Notes: generated from the letters alone by a model not told the origin. Shown: positions 38,995-51,669, numbered from the stretch's first letter. The stretch: 64,000 nt of DNA from Halopseudomonas salina (GCF_008641105.1 NZ_VTTI01000004.1:1-64000), one strand, 5' to 3'. A program made the numbers and translations.

Positions 38995-40776
38995 TCAGCC
39001 GATGGTCAACAAGGTATCGCCGACGCTCACAGCATCACCGACCTTGACGTTGATATCGCCGACGGTGCCTGCCTTGAAGGCCTGCACTTCGGTCTCCATC
39101 TTCATGGCTTCGAGGATCATGACCACATCACCCTCCTCCACATGATCACCGGCATCCACCAGCACCTTGAAGATATTACCCGCCAGAGGCGCCTTCTGTG
39201 GATCACCGCCACCGGCTGCCGGCGCCGGTGCGGAAGAGGCTGAAGCATCCCCGCCACCAATCGGCTTGATACCAGTAATGTCGCCACCATCTGCCACCTG
39301 CACGACATAATCCTTGCCGTTGACAGTGACGGTGTATACCTCGGGCTCACCCGGCTTCGCCGCTACGGTTTCCTTGCCGGTAGGCACGGGCTCAAAGGCA
39401 TCGGGATTACCGCGGTTCTCGAGGAACTTGAGGCCGATCTGGGGGAACAGGGCGTAGGTCAGTACGTCATCGATCTCGTCACTGGCCAGCTTGATGCCCT
39501 TCTCCTGGGCGATGCCCTTGAGCTCAGCAGTCAACTTGTCCATCTCGGGTTCGAGCAGATCAGCCGGGCGACAGGTAACCGGCTCGGCGCCATCAAGAAC
39601 ACGGGCCTGCAGTTCCTTGTTGAACGGTGCCGGCGCAGAGCCGTACTCGCCCTTGAGAATGCCCGCAGTCTCCTTGGTGATCGACTTGTAGCGCTCACCG
39701 GTCAGTACGTTGATTACCGCCTGGGTGCCAACAATCTGGGACGTGGGCGTAACCAGCGGGATAAAGCCCAGGTCCTCGCGCACGCGGGGGATTTCGGCCA
39801 GCACTTCGTCGAACTTGTCGCCGGCGCCCTGCTCCTTGAGCTGGCCTTCCATATTGGTAAGCATGCCACCGGGAACCTGTGCGACCAGGATCCGCGAGTC
39901 AACGCCCTTGAGATTACCCTCGAACTTGGCGTACTTCTTACGTACTTCACGGAAGTAGGCTGCACATTCTTCCAGCAGCAGCAGGTCGAGACCGGTATCA
40001 CGCGGCGTATTCTGGAAAATCGCTACCACAGACTCGGTCGGCGAGTGACCGTAGGTCATGGACAGGGAAGAGATGGCAGTATCGACGTTGTCGATACCTG
40101 CTTCAGCTGCCTTGAGGATCGCTGCTGTAGAAAGGCCAGCTGTTGCGTGGCACTGCATGTGCACCGGAATGCTCAAGGTTTCTTTCAGGCGCGAGACCAG
40201 ATCAAAGCCGACGTACGGGTTGAGAATACCGGCCATATCCTTGATCGCGATGGAGTCGGCGCCCATGTCCTCGATTTTCTTGGCCAGATCCACCCACATC
40301 TCGAGGGTATGAACCGGGCTCGTGGTGTAGGAAATCGTGCCCTGAGCATGCTTGCCCTGAGCTTTCACAGCTTTCAATGCAGTTTCCAGGTTGCGCGGAT
40401 CATTCATCGCATCAAATACGCGGAAGACATCAACACCATTGACTGCAGCTCGCTCAACGAACTTTTCGACCACGTCATCGGCATAGTGACGGTAGCCCAG
40501 CAGATTCTGACCACGCAACAACATCTGCTGGCGCGTGTTGGGCATGGCTTTTTTCAGTTCGCGGATGCGCTCCCATGGATCTTCGCCCAGGTAGCGGATA
40601 CAGGCATCAAAGGTGGCACCGCCCCAGGACTCCACCGACCAGAAACCAACCTGGTCTAGCTTGCCGGCGATCGGGAGCATGTCATCAAGACGCATGCGCG
40701 TTGCCAGAATGGATTGATGGGCGTCTCGCAGAATGACATCCGTTATGCCCAAGGGCTGCTGCTTGGTATCGGTCAT
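38995..40776 (-). CDS. oadA: Oxaloacetate decarboxylase alpha subunit (biotin enzyme)
   Basis: 593 residues. The carboxyltransferase TIM-barrel ([31 protein letters not shown]) occupies the first 300 residues. A second domain and an Ala/Pro-rich linker lead to a biotinyl domain with EAMKMET, in which the Lys (about 559) carries biotin. It transfers the carboxyl of oxaloacetate to biotin for the membrane subunit. The operon order is oadG-oadA-oadB. Confidence 0.94.
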   Translation of the reverse strand: MTDTKQQPLGITDVILRDAHQSILATRMRLDDMLPIAGKLDQVGFWSVESWGGATFDACIRYLGEDPWERIRELKKAMPNTRQQMLLRGQNLLGYRHYADDVVEKFVERAAVNGVDVFRVFDAMNDPRNLETALKAVKAQGKHAQGTISYTTSPVHTLEMWVDLAKKIEDMGADSIAIKDMAGILNPYVGFDLVSRLKETLSIPVHMQCHATAGLSTAAILKAAEAGIDNVDTAISSLSMTYGHSPTESVVAIFQNTPRDTGLDLLLLEECAAYFREVRKKYAKFEGNLKGVDSRILVAQVPGGMLTNMEGQLKEQGAGDKFDEVLAEIPRVREDLGFIPLVTPTSQIVGTQAVINVLTGERYKSITKETAGILKGEYGSAPAPFNKELQARVLDGAEPVTCRPADLLEPEMDKLTAELKGIAQEKGIKLASDEIDDVLTYALFPQIGLKFLENRGNPDAFEPVPTGKETVAAKPGEPEVYTVTVNGKDYVVQVADGGDITGIKPIGGGDASASSAPAPAAGGGDPQKAPLAGNIFKVLVDAGDHVEEGDVVMILEAMKMETEVQAFKAGTVGDINVKVGDAVSVGDTLLTIG

Positions 40777-40827
40777 AGTGTTATGGCCTTTGTAGTTTTA
40801 AGTAGAAAAACGCGCAAAATGGGTGTG

Positions 40828-41082
40828 TCAGCCGCGACGGCTGCGATGTTGCTTGATTGCTGCCCCGATCACTGCGACAACCTCGGGATCGACCGCGGCG
40901 CCGGCAGCCGGACGGGCTCTCTTCGGCGGCTTGGCCACGGGCAACGCTTCAGGAAAGAAGCGGGTAAGAATTGCTGACATGGCGGTGGTTACCGCCACAA
41001 GAAGTATGAGGAATATGAAAACCGAGCCCATGCCCAGCAGCATCAATTCCAAGCCTTCCATTACCAGTTCGGACGAGTTCAT
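40828..41082 (-). CDS. oadG: Oxaloacetate decarboxylase gamma subunit
   Basis: 84 residues with one membrane helix (GMGSVFIFLILLVAVTTAMSAIL) and a cytoplasmic Pro/Ala-rich tail ending in a basic His-containing stretch (IKQHRSRR). OadG links alpha and beta subunits and helps bind Zn. Gene position and topology support the call; the sequence itself is weakly conserved. Confidence 0.85.
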   Translation of the reverse strand: MNSSELVMEGLELMLLGMGSVFIFLILLVAVTTAMSAILTRFFPEALPVAKPPKRARPAAGAAVDPEVVAVIGAAIKQHRSRRG

Positions 41083-41263
41083 TTTCTCTCCTGCATCATT
41101 ATGTACGGTGCATCAGGGACGCCCTTCGGCACGAGTGGCCGGGTTGTCACACCGCAAGCCGTACAGAATGGATAATCTGCTAGCAACAAACTATCCGTTC
41201 TGCTCGCAAAACCGGGCTAATGTAGCCTGATGTGACATTTTTGGCAAACCAGGCGACATCGAA

Positions 41264-42703
41264 CTACAGCAGAAACACAGTGGCCAGCCCCAGAAAAATG
41301 AAAAACCCACCGCTATCAGTGATCGCTGTAATCAGGACACTTGAGCCCAGAGCCGGGTCGCCTCCCATGCGCACACGTAGCAACGGAATCACTACACCCA
41401 TAAATGCTGCCAACATCATGTTCAGCACCATTGCCGACATCAGCACTACTGATAAAGCTATGTTGAAATACAGCAACCAGGCGATTACCCCCAGAACGGC
41501 ACCCCAGACCAGACCGTTGATCAGCGCCACCCCCGCTTCCTTGCGCAAGAGCCGCTCACCGTGGGACAGCTGTACCTGACCAGTTGCGACCCCTCTGACT
41601 ATTAAGGTGATGGTCTGGTTCCCGGAGTTCCCCCCAACTCCGGCGACGATTGGCATCAGCGCCGCCAGGGCTACCAGTTGCTCTATCGAATTCTCGAACA
41701 GGCCTATGACCCGAGAGGCGACAAGTGCGGTGCACAAATTCACTGCGAGCCAGGCCCAGCGATTGCGAACCGACTTCCATACCGAGGCAAAAATATCCTC
41801 TTCCTCTACCAGACCAGCCGCATTCAACGCATCGGTCTCATTTTCCTCGCGTATGTAGTCGAGCATCTGCTCAATGGTCAGACGACCCTGTAACTTGCCC
41901 TTGTGGTCTACCACCGGCGCAGACACCAGGTTGTAGCGCTCGAAGGCCTGAACAGCCTCCCCTGCATCATCATGGGGATCAAAAATAACCGGGTCGGTGG
42001 TCATTACGTCCGCTACTAGCTGATCATCCGACGTCACCAGCAGCTTCTTGACCGAGAGCACGCCCTTGAGCACGCCTTCCAGGTCGACCACAAACAGCTT
42101 GTCAGTATGATCCGGCAGAGTCTCGAAACGTCGCAGATACCGACTGACGACTTCCAGCGTGACATCATCACGAATGGTCACCATATCGAAATCCATCAGG
42201 GCGCCAACCTGATCGCCATCAAACGACAGGGCCGATTTGAGTCTCTCACGCTGCTGAGCGTCCAGCGTGTCCATCAATTCGCGAACCACATCCCTGGGTA
42301 GATCAGGGGCAAGATCCGCCAGCTCGTCGGCGTCCAGATTGGTAGCGGCCGCTATGATCTCGTGATCGTCCATATCGGCGATCAACGCCTCCCGAACGGC
42401 GTCTGACACCTCCAGAAGAATTTCGCCGTCACGATCTGACCTGACCAGCTGCCAGACAGCCAGACGCTCCTCAAGGGGCAAGGATTCAAGTATGAAAGCG
42501 GCGTCCGCCGGGTGCAGCTCATCGAGCTTGCGCTGCAGCTCGACCGTATTCTGCTTGTGCACCAACTGCTCAACCAGATCCTGGTGCGCGCCCTCCTGCT
42601 TATGCACCAGGTTCTCGACCAGACGATGCTTGCGCAGCAGAGTCGTCACCTGATCCAGACGATCCGTGAGACTTTCGGGGGATTTTCTATTGGGAACAGG
42701 CAT
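41264..42703 (-). CDS. mgtE: MgtE magnesium transporter
   Basis: 479 residues from the ATG at 42,703 (GGGAAG upstream). The N-terminal helical domain (about 1-160), two CBS domains (near DFDMVTIRDD and DVMTTDPVIFDPHDD) and five C-terminal transmembrane helices (WAWLAVNLCTALVAS, PIVAGVGGNSGNQ, GLVWGAVLGVIAWLLYF and so on) are the MgtE layout. The CBS domains sense cytosolic Mg2+ and gate the pore. Neighbouring oad and tRNA genes give no functional clue. Confidence 0.93.
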   Translation of the reverse strand: MPVPNRKSPESLTDRLDQVTTLLRKHRLVENLVHKQEGAHQDLVEQLVHKQNTVELQRKLDELHPADAAFILESLPLEERLAVWQLVRSDRDGEILLEVSDAVREALIADMDDHEIIAAATNLDADELADLAPDLPRDVVRELMDTLDAQQRERLKSALSFDGDQVGALMDFDMVTIRDDVTLEVVSRYLRRFETLPDHTDKLFVVDLEGVLKGVLSVKKLLVTSDDQLVADVMTTDPVIFDPHDDAGEAVQAFERYNLVSAPVVDHKGKLQGRLTIEQMLDYIREENETDALNAAGLVEEEDIFASVWKSVRNRWAWLAVNLCTALVASRVIGLFENSIEQLVALAALMPIVAGVGGNSGNQTITLIVRGVATGQVQLSHGERLLRKEAGVALINGLVWGAVLGVIAWLLYFNIALSVVLMSAMVLNMMLAAFMGVVIPLLRVRMGGDPALGSSVLITAITDSGGFFIFLGLATVFLL

Positions 42704-42824
42704 GGCGTGACTTCCCTGAAAGACACAGTGGGCGAACAACAACAACCGAGCAGGAGGCTCATCAGCGAACAAGCCGGGACCAACATCCAGAAGCACTGAA
42801 AGCCTAGCAGGCTTTCATTTCAGG

Positions 42825-42858
42825 CAAAAAAAAACCCACCGGATAACCAGTGGGTTTC
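42825..42858 (-). terminator. Terminator after the tRNA-Ser/tRNA-Arg genes
   Basis: ACCCAC (42,834-42,839) and GTGGGT (42,850-42,855) with a run of nine A before it on the plus strand, i.e. a U-tract for minus-strand tRNA transcripts. Confidence 0.8.
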
Positions 42859-42863
42859 TTAAT

Positions 42864-42940
42864 TGGTGCACTCGGGAGGATTCGAACCTCCGACCGCTCG
42901 GTTCGTAGCCGAGTACTCTATCCAGCTGAGCTACGAGTGC
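42864..42940 (-). tRNA. tRNA-Arg(ACG)
   Basis: 77 bases including CCA. The anticodon loop CUACGAA gives ACG (A34 becomes inosine). Acceptor strands GCACTCG / CGAGTGC pair perfectly, in contrast to the tRNA-Arg at attR. Confidence 0.97.
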
Positions 42941-43038
42941 ATTGTGGGGCGTATTATAGGGACTGTTTTTTCGCTGTCAAACGCTTTTTTCCCTTCTGAT
43001 TCAGAAACTAACGTATGACCAACCCTATACCACATAAG

Positions 43039-43130
43039 TGGCGGAGAGGGCGGGATTCGAACCCGCGATACCCTTTAACAGGTATACTCCCTTAGCAGGG
43101 GAGCGCCTTCAGCCACTCGGCCACCTCTCC
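43039..43130 (-). tRNA. tRNA-Ser(GCU)
   Basis: 92 bases with a long variable arm and CCA. The anticodon loop CUGCUAA gives GCU. It follows rsmA in the conserved Pseudomonas order. Confidence 0.97.
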
Positions 43131-43190
43131 GTAACACGCGCAAAATAGTAACTGCGCGCTGCCTTTAATGCAAACAAAAACTCAATGAAA

Positions 43191-43376
43191 TTAACTATTT
43201 GGTTCGTCATCCTTTTCTTTCTGGATGCGCTGATAGATTTCTTCGCGGTGCACGGCCACTTCCTTGGGGGCATTAACCCCAATTCGTACCTGATTACCCT
43301 TTACGCCCAGTACGGTTACAGTGACTTCATCACCTACCATCAGGGTCTCACCAACCCTTCGAGTCAAAATAAGCAT
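43191..43376 (-). CDS. rsmA: RsmA/CsrA global post-transcriptional regulator (host copy)
   Basis: 61 residues, essentially identical in pattern to Pseudomonas Rsm[37 protein letters not shown] with Arg44. It binds GGA loops in mRNA leaders and is antagonised by RsmY/RsmZ. It follows lysC in the usual order alaS-lysC-rsmA-tRNA. The prophage carries a second, divergent member of the family at 1,358. Confidence 0.96.
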   Translation of the reverse strand: MLILTRRVGETLMVGDEVTVTVLGVKGNQVRIGVNAPKEVAVHREEIYQRIQKEKDDEPNS

Positions 43377-43591
43377 TCCATTTCTCCTTGCTCATGATCA
43401 GGACACAGCAGTCTGCAAAAAACCGGCATGTTGCCTGTCACCCTGCCGCTGCGGTAACCGTATGACAACGCAAGAGAACAACTCGTTCGCCTTGACGTTG
43501 TGACGCATACCTCAGCAACTGAAGGACAGATGGGACGCGACAGCCAGAAACCACGCCCCCGCGATTACGCTCACCGCGCAACCGCAAACCT

Positions 43592-44833
43592 TTACAGATG
43601 ATCTTCGGTAGCCGAATCGGCATCAAGGCCAAAGGCACTGTGCAGACTGCGCACCGCCAGCTCGAGATACTTTTCGTCAATCACCACCGAAATCTTGATT
43701 TCGGAGGTGGATATCATCTGGATATTGATACTGTCATTGGACAAGGCCTCAAACATCTGGCTCGCCACACCCGCATGTGAGCGCATACCCACACCGACAA
43801 TCGAGACCTTGGCAATCTTGTTGTCACCCCCAACTTCCCGCGCACCCAGGTTATCGGCTACCTGACGCAAGATCTCTTCAGCCTTGCGCAAATCGTTGCG
43901 ATGCACGGTGAAGGTAAAATCGGTGGTGTTATCGCTCGAAACGTTCTGCACGATCATATCCACTTCTATATTAGCAGCGCTGATCGGGCCGAGTATCTTG
44001 AAGGCCACGCCCGGTACATCCGGCACGCCCCGAATAGTCAGCTTGGCTTCGTCGCGGTTAAAGGCAATACCGGAAATGACGGGTTGTTCCATTGAAGCAT
44101 CATCCTCGAACGTGATCAGGGTCCCGGGACCCTCCTTGAAACTATGCAGAACGCGCAACGGCACATTGTATTTGCCGGCGAATTCCACCGATCTTATCTG
44201 CAATACCTTGGAGCCAAGGCTGGCCATTTCGAGCATCTCTTCAAATGTGATGCGCTCGAGACGCCTGGCACTCTCCACGACCCGCGGGTCTGTAGTATAG
44301 ACGCCATCCACGTCGGTATAGATCTGGCACTCATCTGCCTTGAGCGCAGCTGCAAGAGCCACCCCAGTTGTGTCCGAGCCGCCACGCCCCAGGGTGGTGA
44401 TGTTGCCCTGCTCGTCAACGCCCTGAAAGCCAGCCACGATAACCACTTTGCCCGCAGCGAGCTCACCGCGGATATTGGCATCGTCAATATGCTGAATACG
44501 CGCCTTGTTGTGCGCATTGTCAGTCACTATGCGAACCTGTGATCCGGTGTAGGAAACTGCCGGTACATTGATCGCCTTGAGAGCCATGGCCAACAGACCA
44601 ATGGTGACTTGTTCACCGGTGGACAGGATGACGTCCATTTCGCGCGGATCAGGTTCACTCTGAACCTGCCTAGCCAGATCGATCAGCCTATTGGTTTCGC
44701 CACTCATTGCAGACACAACGACGACCAGGTCCACACCCCGAGATCTGAACCCTTTGATCTTCTCGGCTACCTGGCAAATGCGCTCGACACTGCCAACCGA
44801 GGTACCACCAAACTTCTGGACAATAAGTGCCAT
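43592..44833 (-). CDS. lysC: Aspartokinase
   Basis: 413 residues from MALIVQKFGGTSVGSVERI at 44,833. KFGGTSVGS binds ATP; the central part has AGFQGVDEQGNITTLGRGGSDTTGVALAAALKA with aspartate-binding residues. Two ACT domains (about 265-413; VSIVGVGMRSHAGVASQMFEALS) give feedback inhibition. It starts the lysine, threonine, methionine and diaminopimelate pathway. It lies 86 bases downstream of alaS. Confidence 0.95.
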   Translation of the reverse strand: MALIVQKFGGTSVGSVERICQVAEKIKGFRSRGVDLVVVVSAMSGETNRLIDLARQVQSEPDPREMDVILSTGEQVTIGLLAMALKAINVPAVSYTGSQVRIVTDNAHNKARIQHIDDANIRGELAAGKVVIVAGFQGVDEQGNITTLGRGGSDTTGVALAAALKADECQIYTDVDGVYTTDPRVVESARRLERITFEEMLEMASLGSKVLQIRSVEFAGKYNVPLRVLHSFKEGPGTLITFEDDASMEQPVISGIAFNRDEAKLTIRGVPDVPGVAFKILGPISAANIEVDMIVQNVSSDNTTDFTFTVHRNDLRKAEEILRQVADNLGAREVGGDNKIAKVSIVGVGMRSHAGVASQMFEALSNDSINIQMISTSEIKISVVIDEKYLELAVRSLHSAFGLDADSATEDHL

Positions 44834-44919
44834 TATGTTTGCACCAGCCCCCTGTGAATATCGGTTTCCCGACGGTTCGTCAGCCACCCTCAGGCAACTG
44901 ATCCTTGTTTGACCTGCCT

Positions 44920-47547
44920 CTACTGCTCGCCCAGCCAACTGGCAGCATCGGTTAGCGCCCTGTCGATCGCAGCCACGTCAACACCACCACCCTGAGCCAT
45001 ATCCGGACGCCCTCCGCCCTTGCCGCCAACCACGGCAGCAGCATTGCGGATCAGATCACCGGCCTTTACGCGGCCAACAAGATCCTTGGTGACACCGGCA
45101 ACCAGCACGACCTTGCCATCGAACTCACCTGCCAGCAGCACTACGGCCGATCCAAGCTTGTTTTTCAGCTGATCCACCAGCCCCAGCAGCGCTTTGCCAT
45201 CCTGACCGTCTACCCGTTTGACCAGAACTGGCATTCCGCCAACTTCCTTAGCTTCGGACGCCATGTCACTACCTGCGGCACTGGTCAACTTGGCCTTGAG
45301 CTGCTCTACGTCCTTCTCCAGCTGTCGGCTTCGCTCCACCAGTGACGCAACCTTGTCCAGCAGGTTTTCCCGGCCACCCTTGACTGCCTGACCGATTTGC
45401 CGCAACTGGTCGTCAGCTTCGCGAGTCAACTCTAGCGCGCCTGCTCCCGTCACTGCCTCGATACGCCGCACGCCCGCAGCAATACCGGTTTCGCTGGTGA
45501 TTTTCAGCAGGCCGATATCACCTGTGCGGCTAACATGGGTACCACCACAGAGCTCAACCGAGAAGCCATCACCCATAGTCAGCACGCGAACCCGATCGCC
45601 GTACTTTTCACCAAACAGGGCCATTGCACCCTTGTTCTTTGCGGTTTCAATATCGGTCACCTCGATCGCAACAGCCGTGTTGAGGCGAATCTGCTCATTG
45701 ACCATGTCTTCCAGCTCGCGCAGCTGCTGCGCACTAATCGACTCGAAGTGACTGAAATCAAACCGCAACCTTTGACTGTCAACCAGGGAGCCCTTCTGCT
45801 GGACATGGTCCCCGAGCACCTGACGCAGCGCCGCGTGCAGAAGATGGGTAGCCGAGTGATTAAGCTTGGTCGCCTGGCGAATATCACCGTCAACCACCGC
45901 TTTTACCTGGTCACCCTTGCGCAATTCACCACTGGCCACGACACCATGATGCAGATGCGCCGCACCATTCTTGGTGGTGTCACGCACATCGAAACGCAGG
46001 CCGCTTGTGGTTATCTCGAAATATCCGGTATCCCCCACTTGCCCGCCAGACTCGGCATAGAAGGGTGTCGTATCGAGTATGACCACGCCTTTTTCACCAT
46101 CGCGCAGCCACTCGACCTCCTGCCCCTCACGGAATAATGCAACTACCTCGCCCGCGCCCTGAGTACCTTCGTAACCCTGAAACTCGGTTTCCAGGTCAAT
46201 CTTGACCAGGCTGTTGTAATCCATCCCGAACTGACTGGCAGAGCGGGCGCGTTCACGCTGGGCCTGCATAGCACTTTCAAATCCTGCCTCATCCAGCGTC
46301 AGTCCACGCTCGCGAGCAATGTCTCCGGTCAGATCCATCGGAAAACCGTAGGTGTCATACAGCTTGAAGACCACGTCACCCGGGATCTCGGTGCCCTTCA
46401 AACTGGCCAGATCCTGTTCGAGAATCTTCAGACCCTGCTCGAGGGTCTTGGCAAATTGCTCTTCCTCGGTCTTGAGAATCCGCTCGACGTGCGCTTGACG
46501 GGCTTTAAGCTCCGGAAAGGCTTCTCCCATCTCGGCGACCAATGCCGTAACGATCTTGTGGAAAAACACGCCCTGAGCGCCCAATTTGTTGCCGTGTCGG
46601 CAGGCCCGGCGAATGATACGGCGCAATACATAACCGCGGCCTTCGTTGGACGGCACCACGCCATCGGCGATCAGAAAGCTGCAAGAGCGGATATGGTCAG
46701 CCACCACTTTCAGCGACGCCGCATCGTCATGCTCGCAGCCGATCGCCTTGGCCGAAGCCTGCAGCAGGTTCTGGAACAGATCTATTTCATAGTTTGCGTG
46801 CACATGCTGCATTACCGCACTGATCCGCTCCAGGCCCATGCCGGTATCGACACTGGGAGCAGGTAGAGGCTGCATTTCGCCCTCTACCGTACGATTGAAC
46901 TGCATGAAGACGTTGTTCCAGATCTCAATGTAGCGGTCACCGTCCTCTTCGGGGCTACCCGGGGGGCCGCCCCATATATCAGGTCCATGATCGTAGAATA
47001 TTTCGCTGCACGGACCGCATGGACCGGTATCGCCCATCGCCCAGAAATTGTCCGAAGCATAGGGTGCGCCCTTGTTGTCACCAATGCGCACCATGTGCGC
47101 TTCGGGTACGCCAACTTCCCTGGTCCAGATGTCATAGGCTTCGTCGTCCGTGGCGTACACCGTGACCCAGAGCTTATCCTTGGGCAGGTTCAGCCATTTG
47201 TCCGAAGTCAGGAATTCCCAAGCGTAGAGAATCGCATCGCGCTTGAAATAGTCCCCGAAGCTGAAGTTGCCCAGCATCTCGAAAAAGGTGTGGTGCCGAG
47301 CTGTATAGCCAACGTTTTCCAGATCGTTGTGTTTACCGCCGGCGCGCACGCATTTCTGGCTGCTGGCAGCGCGGGTGTAGGCGCGGGTCTCCAGACCCAG
47401 AAAACAGTCCTTGAACTGGTTCATCCCCGCGTTGGTGAATAGCAGGGTCGGATCGTTCTCCGGTATCAACGAACTGGACGCCACACGTGTGTGGCCCTTA
47501 TGTTCGAAAAATTGGAGGAATGCTTCTCGAATCTCTGCGCTTTTCAT
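44920..47547 (-). CDS. alaS: Alanyl-tRNA synthetase
   Basis: 875 residues, full length. The catalytic class II core is N-terminal ([43 protein letters not shown]). The editing domain has [16 protein letters not shown] and [13 protein letters not shown], with the zinc-binding His and Cys. The C-terminal C-Ala domain contains [14 protein letters not shown]. It charges tRNA-Ala and edits Ser and Gly. Confidence 0.97.
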   Translation of the reverse strand: MKSAEIREAFLQFFEHKGHTRVASSSLIPENDPTLLFTNAGMNQFKDCFLGLETRAYTRAASSQKCVRAGGKHNDLENVGYTARHHTFFEMLGNFSFGDYFKRDAILYAWEFLTSDKWLNLPKDKLWVTVYATDDEAYDIWTREVGVPEAHMVRIGDNKGAPYASDNFWAMGDTGPCGPCSEIFYDHGPDIWGGPPGSPEEDGDRYIEIWNNVFMQFNRTVEGEMQPLPAPSVDTGMGLERISAVMQHVHANYEIDLFQNLLQASAKAIGCEHDDAASLKVVADHIRSCSFLIADGVVPSNEGRGYVLRRIIRRACRHGNKLGAQGVFFHKIVTALVAEMGEAFPELKARQAHVERILKTEEEQFAKTLEQGLKILEQDLASLKGTEIPGDVVFKLYDTYGFPMDLTGDIARERGLTLDEAGFESAMQAQRERARSASQFGMDYNSLVKIDLETEFQGYEGTQGAGEVVALFREGQEVEWLRDGEKGVVILDTTPFYAESGGQVGDTGYFEITTSGLRFDVRDTTKNGAAHLHHGVVASGELRKGDQVKAVVDGDIRQATKLNHSATHLLHAALRQVLGDHVQQKGSLVDSQRLRFDFSHFESISAQQLRELEDMVNEQIRLNTAVAIEVTDIETAKNKGAMALFGEKYGDRVRVLTMGDGFSVELCGGTHVSRTGDIGLLKITSETGIAAGVRRIEAVTGAGALELTREADDQLRQIGQAVKGGRENLLDKVASLVERSRQLEKDVEQLKAKLTSAAGSDMASEAKEVGGMPVLVKRVDGQDGKALLGLVDQLKNKLGSAVVLLAGEFDGKVVLVAGVTKDLVGRVKAGDLIRNAAAVVGGKGGGRPDMAQGGGVDVAAIDRALTDAASWLGEQ

Positions 47548-47673
47548 AAATTCCCTACCAGAATCGGGTGCAGCCTGAGCTCCGGGCGCAGGCGTGGTCT
47601 GGCGCGCATTATATAAGCATCAGGCGCCCACATGCATCATGCCTCAAGCCGATTATGACAAAGAGAGTGCGGG

Positions 47674-48216
47674 TCAGAGTGCCAATTCAATGGCCTTGAC
47701 GAGCGCGGGGGCATCGGGCGCCACCTGGCTGGCAAAATCACCGACTACCCGCCCGTCCCTGTCGATCAGGTACTTGTGAAAATTCCAACCTGGAGGCTGG
47801 CCGGTGGCATCGGTCAACTGACGGTACAACGGGTGGGCATCGGCACCGGTTATCGTCTGGGGATCTGTCATGGCAAAGGTCACGCCATAATTGACGTAGC
47901 AGACATCGGCTACCTTTTCGATCTCCGCAGCCTCTTGCCGGAAATCGTTGGAGGGCACACCGAGAATTTCCAGGCCCTGCCCGCGGTAACGTTGATAAAG
48001 GGCTTCCAGCCCCTTGAACTGTGGAGTAAAGCCGCAAAAACTGGCTGTATTGACAATCAACAAGGGCTTGCCGGCGAAGCGTTCGCACAGGTCGACGGTA
48101 TCCTTGGAGCGCAATGCCGGCATTTCATGCTGCAGAATGGCGGCGCAATCAGCCAGGACCGACTGACTGGCAAAGACACAGATCAATAGCACCGAGGTAG
48201 AGGCAAAGCGGCGCAT
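47674..48216 (-). CDS. Exported glutathione peroxidase-like protein
   Basis: 180 residues from the ATG at 48,216. MRRFASTSVLLICVFASQSV is a signal peptide, so the enzyme acts in the periplasm. VNTASFCGFTPQFKGL carries the peroxidatic Cys, PSNDF the Gln/Asn region, and GWNFHKYLIDRDG the Trp-Asn tetrad member. It reduces hydroperoxides, usually using thioredoxin rather than glutathione in bacteria. It sits 86 bases beyond aruG and may be co-transcribed. Confidence 0.88.
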   Translation of the reverse strand: MRRFASTSVLLICVFASQSVLADCAAILQHEMPALRSKDTVDLCERFAGKPLLIVNTASFCGFTPQFKGLEALYQRYRGQGLEILGVPSNDFRQEAAEIEKVADVCYVNYGVTFAMTDPQTITGADAHPLYRQLTDATGQPPGWNFHKYLIDRDGRVVGDFASQVAPDAPALVKAIELAL

Positions 48217-48302
48217 GGGGAATGCTCCATGATGCGTGGGTAGAGAGCGGAGTATAGGAACCTGGCGGCAGCGGACCAAGAAGACTCATGTAAGCCGTTG
48301 TG

Positions 48303-49343
48303 TCACCTGGCGTAAGGCTGAACTCTGGATTCGTTGCCGCACAGCGATACCGCCCTGACTGGCTTTCCAGAACGCAGACCGAGACTTTCCGCGCTATCAC
48401 GGGAAACCACTAGAGTCCCCGCAGCCATGCGCGCCGGGGCGCTGATCATGCGGCAATCGTAGCGACTGCGATTGTGAATGAGAAAGGGCTCGGCATCATC
48501 CCCCGGCGTGCCGATAGCCAGCACCAGCACCCGGCTCTCACTGACCGATCGGACCTGGGCAAGCGGCGCCTCCAGTGTTGCGCCGCCATCAAATATATCG
48601 ATGTAACCCTGGTAGCTGAGACCCTCTTCCTGAACAATCGCCAACCCGGCCTCGGAGTCGGGATGTACCTTTCCAATCGCCTCTCGAGCCGCTTCGCTCA
48701 GAAAACAGGCATACAGGGGAAACTTGGGCATCATTTCGGCAATGAACGCCTTGTTGCCCATACCGGTGAGATAGTCCGCGCGCGCGAAATCCATGCGAAA
48801 AAAGTGCTGGCCAAGACTATCCCAGAAGGGGGAGCGGCCGTCGCGGTCGGAACGCCCACGCATTTCCACAATGACGCGGGGAGAGAAAGAGCCAATGAAC
48901 TCGGCCATGAACAGGAAGCGTGCTTTTGAAATCAGCCTCGCTATATCGCTTTGGCGATACTGCTCCGGCAAATACAGTGAGCACAATGCAGTCGCACCGG
49001 TCAGATCGTTGACCAGAAAAAGGGTCGGTTGCTGACGATACACATCCAACTCGCGACTGGCTGCCACCGTCAGCCCCATCCGGTAGCTGTACCACGGCTC
49101 GCGCATACCCGCCGAGCCCAGCATCCCACTGGTGCCTACTACCTGACCGATTTCATTTTCCAGCACAAAAAGGTAATCGCTGTCGGCTCGCTCTACCCGC
49201 CCAAGGAAACTCTGCTCCACATTCTGCAGGCGGCGCAACAGACGCTCTTCGCTCGCAGGTAGCGTTGTCAGTCCGGCCCCCGCGTTGACAGCGAGCTCCA
49301 GAAGACTACCAATATCAGTGACCCGGGCTGCACGTACGAGCAT
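48303..49343 (-). CDS. aruG: Arginine N-succinyltransferase, AruG (second subunit)
   Basis: 346 residues, one base after aruF and paralogous to it. LFLVNDLTGATALCSLYL, GRSPFWDSLGQHFF and GYIDIFDGGATLEAPLAQVRSV match the astA/aruFG family. AruF and AruG form a hetero-oligomer that succinylates arginine, the first step of the arginine succinyltransferase pathway in Pseudomonas. Confidence 0.93.
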   Translation of the reverse strand: MLVRAARVTDIGSLLELAVNAGAGLTTLPASEERLLRRLQNVEQSFLGRVERADSDYLFVLENEIGQVVGTSGMLGSAGMREPWYSYRMGLTVAASRELDVYRQQPTLFLVNDLTGATALCSLYLPEQYRQSDIARLISKARFLFMAEFIGSFSPRVIVEMRGRSDRDGRSPFWDSLGQHFFRMDFARADYLTGMGNKAFIAEMMPKFPLYACFLSEAAREAIGKVHPDSEAGLAIVQEEGLSYQGYIDIFDGGATLEAPLAQVRSVSESRVLVLAIGTPGDDAEPFLIHNRSRYDCRMISAPARMAAGTLVVSRDSAESLGLRSGKPVRAVSLCGNESRVQPYAR

Positions 49344-49344
49344 G

Positions 49345-50364
49345 TCAGACCTCCCTCGCCAGTCGCAATGTATCCCCGGTTACCACACCCAGCAAATCTG
49401 CCATACGCTGATCGAGCACTACCGGCTGGCCTGGCAGGACAGCCAGCGGCATCACGCAGGCTCGGAAATCGCTGATCCGCTCATTGGCAACCAGCCAGCT
49501 TTCACCACTTGTGGCCATCTGCCCCACTTCCACAGGAACCACTAGGCTATTGCGCACCGTATGCAATTCACGGGTCCGCGCATGCACTACCGGTCCACCA
49601 TCGAATATATCCACGTAATTATCAGTCTCGAAACCTTCCTGCATCAGCAGATCAAACACACGCTCGGCCGACGGATGCACCTGACCTATTACTTCCTGGG
49701 CCTCGTCGGAAAGCATAGGGACATAAATCGGATAACCGGGCATCAGCTCGGCCAGACAACTGCGCCCGCGACTACTTCCGATACGCTCGGCCTCACTATA
49801 GGTGACCGCGAAAAAATGCCGCCCAACCGCGTCCCAGAAAGGGGCGTTACCCTGCTCATCGCTTACACCGACGATTTCCACCGAAGTCGATTCAGCGAAA
49901 CGCTGGGGGTGGCTGGCCATGAACAGAAGCCGACCCCGCGCATTCAGGGTCACTGCGTCGGCATGCTGAAAAGCCGACTCCAGATGAAAGCCGGAAAGCA
50001 GGCTGTGCCCCGTCAGGTCATGACACAGCGACAGCACATGCATGCGGTTATGCAGCCCGAGCTGCCTGGAAGCGTGCACAAACATTTCGTTGCGAAAGGC
50101 ATAAAAAGGTTCGCTGAAGCCCGCTGAGGCCACCACGCTACTGCAGCCTGCCAGTGCGCCACTGAGCGTATCCTCGATAACAAAGAAATAGCGCTCCTCC
50201 CCACTGAAGCTGATCTCCTCGGTCATGGATGCCTCGGACGCCTCGAGAATCTCCGCAAGTAAAACCTCATCATCCGGCAGCGCAGTGACGCCTGCCGGAC
50301 TGGATGCGGCCAGACGGCGAATTTCGGGAAGATCCGAGACTCTGCTCAGGCGTTGAACCAGCAT
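49345..50364 (-). CDS. aruF: Arginine/ornithine N-succinyltransferase, AruF (first subunit)
   Basis: 339 residues. GCSSVVASAGFSEPFYAFRNEMFVHASRQLGLHNRMHVLSLCHDLTG and GNAPFWDAVGRHFFAVTYSEAERIG are the family signatures. Paired with aruG, and follows aruC by 14 bases. The pair shows the usual duplication of one ancestor. Confidence 0.93.
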   Translation of the reverse strand: MLVQRLSRVSDLPEIRRLAASSPAGVTALPDDEVLLAEILEASEASMTEEISFSGEERYFFVIEDTLSGALAGCSSVVASAGFSEPFYAFRNEMFVHASRQLGLHNRMHVLSLCHDLTGHSLLSGFHLESAFQHADAVTLNARGRLLFMASHPQRFAESTSVEIVGVSDEQGNAPFWDAVGRHFFAVTYSEAERIGSSRGRSCLAELMPGYPIYVPMLSDEAQEVIGQVHPSAERVFDLLMQEGFETDNYVDIFDGGPVVHARTRELHTVRNSLVVPVEVGQMATSGESWLVANERISDFRACVMPLAVLPGQPVVLDQRMADLLGVVTGDTLRLAREV

Positions 50365-50378
50365 GGCGCTCTCCGCGG

Positions 50379-51614
<1,236 letters not shown>

Positions 51615-51669
51615 TCAGGGCCATTATCCTGATCTGCTTTGCTTGTTATACCCTGCACCTGACTACCCT

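Noticed and set aside
45541..45553. CCACCACAGAGCT, like the phage stem-loop, inside alaS
   Set aside because: It encodes the CGGTH motif on the other strand and lacks the CUCU arm, so it is a chance match.
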